Notes under the pieces: model-generated | Database searches by the model: none | The model's input: only the letters and a program-made list of their open reading frames with translations | What the model was told of the DNA's origin: nothing | DNA from: Theristus sp. LFF4_11 | Lineage: Eukaryota; Nematoda; Chromadorea; Monhysterida; Xyalidae | Reading direction: 5' to 3' | DNA length: 64,000 bases | NCBI GenBank assembly: GCA_030248135.1 | Contig: JASANC010005802.1 | Span: forward strand, 123,256 to 187,255 | Shown: positions 62,730 to 64,000 of the stretch, one piece after another | Position numbering within the stretch: the stretch's first letter is position 1 | Layout of the letters: every line of letters begins with the position of its first letter | Made by a program: the position numbers and the translations under genes

Positions 62730-63369
62730 CTGCAAGAAATCTTGTACGTAGATAGGTATAGTGATTGATTTTCAAGGGAACCACCACAAAAGACATCTGA
62801 ATTTTGAGTGCTCTAAAACGCAGCATAATTTTGGTGCATGTTTCTTGTGCATGATCAGTGGCATATGAAAACGAGTGTTCCTATTCAGTGCGTCTAATGC
62901 GTTGTGAAAAACGCCGCGTTGTTTGCTCGGCAGAATATGTGACTGCACAAAGCCGTGCTAAAAGAAGTGAGCTGAGGTAATCTACTGATAAAGCCAGGTG
63001 CTCTCACCGAGCTATCTGCTTTGTCCGTGTCACCGTGATTTGTTGTCTCGTGCACCGTCGATATCGGAGAGATCAGTTCCAGCCAGACGATGCCGTCATC
63101 AAATCAGCCTCGTCTGTGGCGTCCATCAACGACGAGAAACGAGACTCGATTGGCTGTAACCAGACATTCGGGTGTTGCCAGCCACAATGGGTGGCTGCCT
63201 TTTGCGTCCACCTGCGAACCACCGAATACGTCTACTGAAATGGAAATCAAACGTTCAATTATCTATTTCATTTCGCGGAAGGAAAGAAACTCCTTCCGGC
63301 GTCCGTCGTACAATCGCGGCCCGATAATCGCGCCCAGACTATTACTGTGGCCTGAGAGATCGCGGTCTG
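62730..63369. other. Upstream region of TMF1, no supported gene
   Basis: Should contain the missing first TMF1 exon and promoter. A plus frame around 63060-63238 (FQPDDAVIKSASSVASINDE) looks mildly protein-like, but it has no partner exon and no known family. Confidence 0.35.
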
Positions 63370-63593
63370 CACAATCGCCCTCGTGGCCTGGTGGTAACTG
63401 GTAGTGCGTGTGCGTTAGACTCTTGTCTGTGGGCTCGGGGATCGGAGCCCTGCCGGAGGGTGTGTATAGGCACTTACCTAGTGTGAAACTCGATGCGGCG
63501 TTCTACTCAATGGCGTTCTGTACGCTTCTCTGGGTTAGCCATCGCCTAAAAATCCAACAACAACAACAACAACAACAACAACAAGAACAACAA
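63370..63593 (+). mobile_element. tRNA-derived SINE with (CAA)n tail
   Basis: An 11-bp direct repeat ATCGCGGTCTG flanks the element (63359-63369 and 63594-63604). The head has a box-A-like TGGTGGTAACTGG and a box-B-like GGGGATCGGAGCCC about 50 bp later, as in tRNA-derived Pol III promoters. The tail is a (CAA)n run of about 45 bp (63555-63593). Length, target duplication and tail all fit a SINE moved by a LINE. The B box is imperfect. Confidence 0.65.
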
Positions 63594-63604
63594 ATCGCGG
63601 TCTG

Positions 63605-64000
63605 AACTGAACAATCGTGCATGGGTAAATCGCGGACCACGCAATTTTATTTAAAGTCATTGCTAAACGTAGCAGCAACGCCTGGGCGAGCGACCTGACG
63701 GTCTCGCCAAATCTGTAAAACTGTAAGTTACAACAACAGTCGTTGATTATTTAGTGATTTGTGATTCTGGACAGCGGTATGGTAGAAAGAAACGTCAGAG
63801 AGTCCATAACGACAACATAGTGATCAATCAAGTTTCCATCAGTGACTCCAGGCTATCCAAACCGAGAGGCCAAAACCTTCATAACGCGAAGGACGTCTGT
63901 GAGGCGATGCCGCAGGCAGAAAAAGGCAAGCCGCAAAGTACAGAGTATGAGGCACAGCCCTTCGAGTAATTACTCAAGGTCTGGCTCAAGATTATGCAAT
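63605..64000. other. Window end, unclassified
   Basis: An open plus frame from about 63754 to 63969 (RYGRKKRQRVHNDNIVINQ, ending EAQPFE then stop) follows a CAG at 63774. It could be a 3' exon of an unknown gene or a repeat fragment. No family is recognised. Confidence 0.3.

Noticed and set aside
1..64000. rRNA, standard tRNA genes and bacterial-type operons
   Set aside because: None seen. The multi-exon genes rule out a prokaryotic source.

Overview
The window is eukaryotic genomic DNA, most likely from a nematode. Coding sequence is broken into many small exons with GT-AG introns (one clear GC-AG) and long A/T-rich introns and spacers. The gene set points the same way: a STRM-1-type sterol methyltransferase, a MAX-1/PLEKHH-type protein and degenerate telomere-like TTAGG tracts close to the nematode TTAGGC repeat. 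The species is not identifiable by reading. Exon coordinates were set by hand from splice signals, reading phase and recalled family conservation, so single boundaries may be off by a few bases.

Region 1-7.8 kb is a dense nest of non-autonomous mobile elements. Three short terminal-inverted-repeat families that make 8-bp target duplications (hAT-like; called hAT-A, hAT-B and hAT-C here) sit inside one another. Six perfect 8-bp target duplications can be read around seven insertions, so the order of events can be reconstructed. The same stretch holds a small LTR-type element with 5-bp target duplications, a 549-bp foldback element and copies of a small repeat carrying a telomere-like tract.

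Region 8-11.4 kb (+) encodes a VIP36/LMAN2-type L-type lectin of the early secretory pathway; a G-tract hAT-B element lies in its second intron. Region 12.9-23.1 kb (+) is a 31-exon RRP5/PDCD11 homologue (S1 repeats followed by HAT repeats; ribosome biogenesis). It converges on a three-exon STRM-1-like methyltransferase (23.7-26.4 kb, -) whose second intron holds 26 head-to-tail copies of a 37-bp unit. Region 26.4-34.1 kb shows no convincing gene. Region 34.1-49.2 kb (+) is a 21-exon MAX-1/PLEKHH homologue (coiled coil, two PH, MyTH4, FERM; axon guidance). Region 49.7-54.4 kb has a possible small unrecognised gene, a LINE reverse-transcriptase remnant and little else. Region 54.5-57.2 kb (+) is a short NELL-like secreted protein (TSPN, coiled coil, two VWC, two EGF). 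Region 57.8-62.7 kb (-) is a TMF1 golgin homologue. The window ends with a tRNA-derived SINE flanked by an 11-bp duplication.

The genes do not form an operon or pathway; they are ordinary housekeeping and neuronal genes. The unusual content is the mobile-element nest, the homogeneous intronic minisatellite and a marked excess of CCAATCAG (CCAAT-box) octamers.
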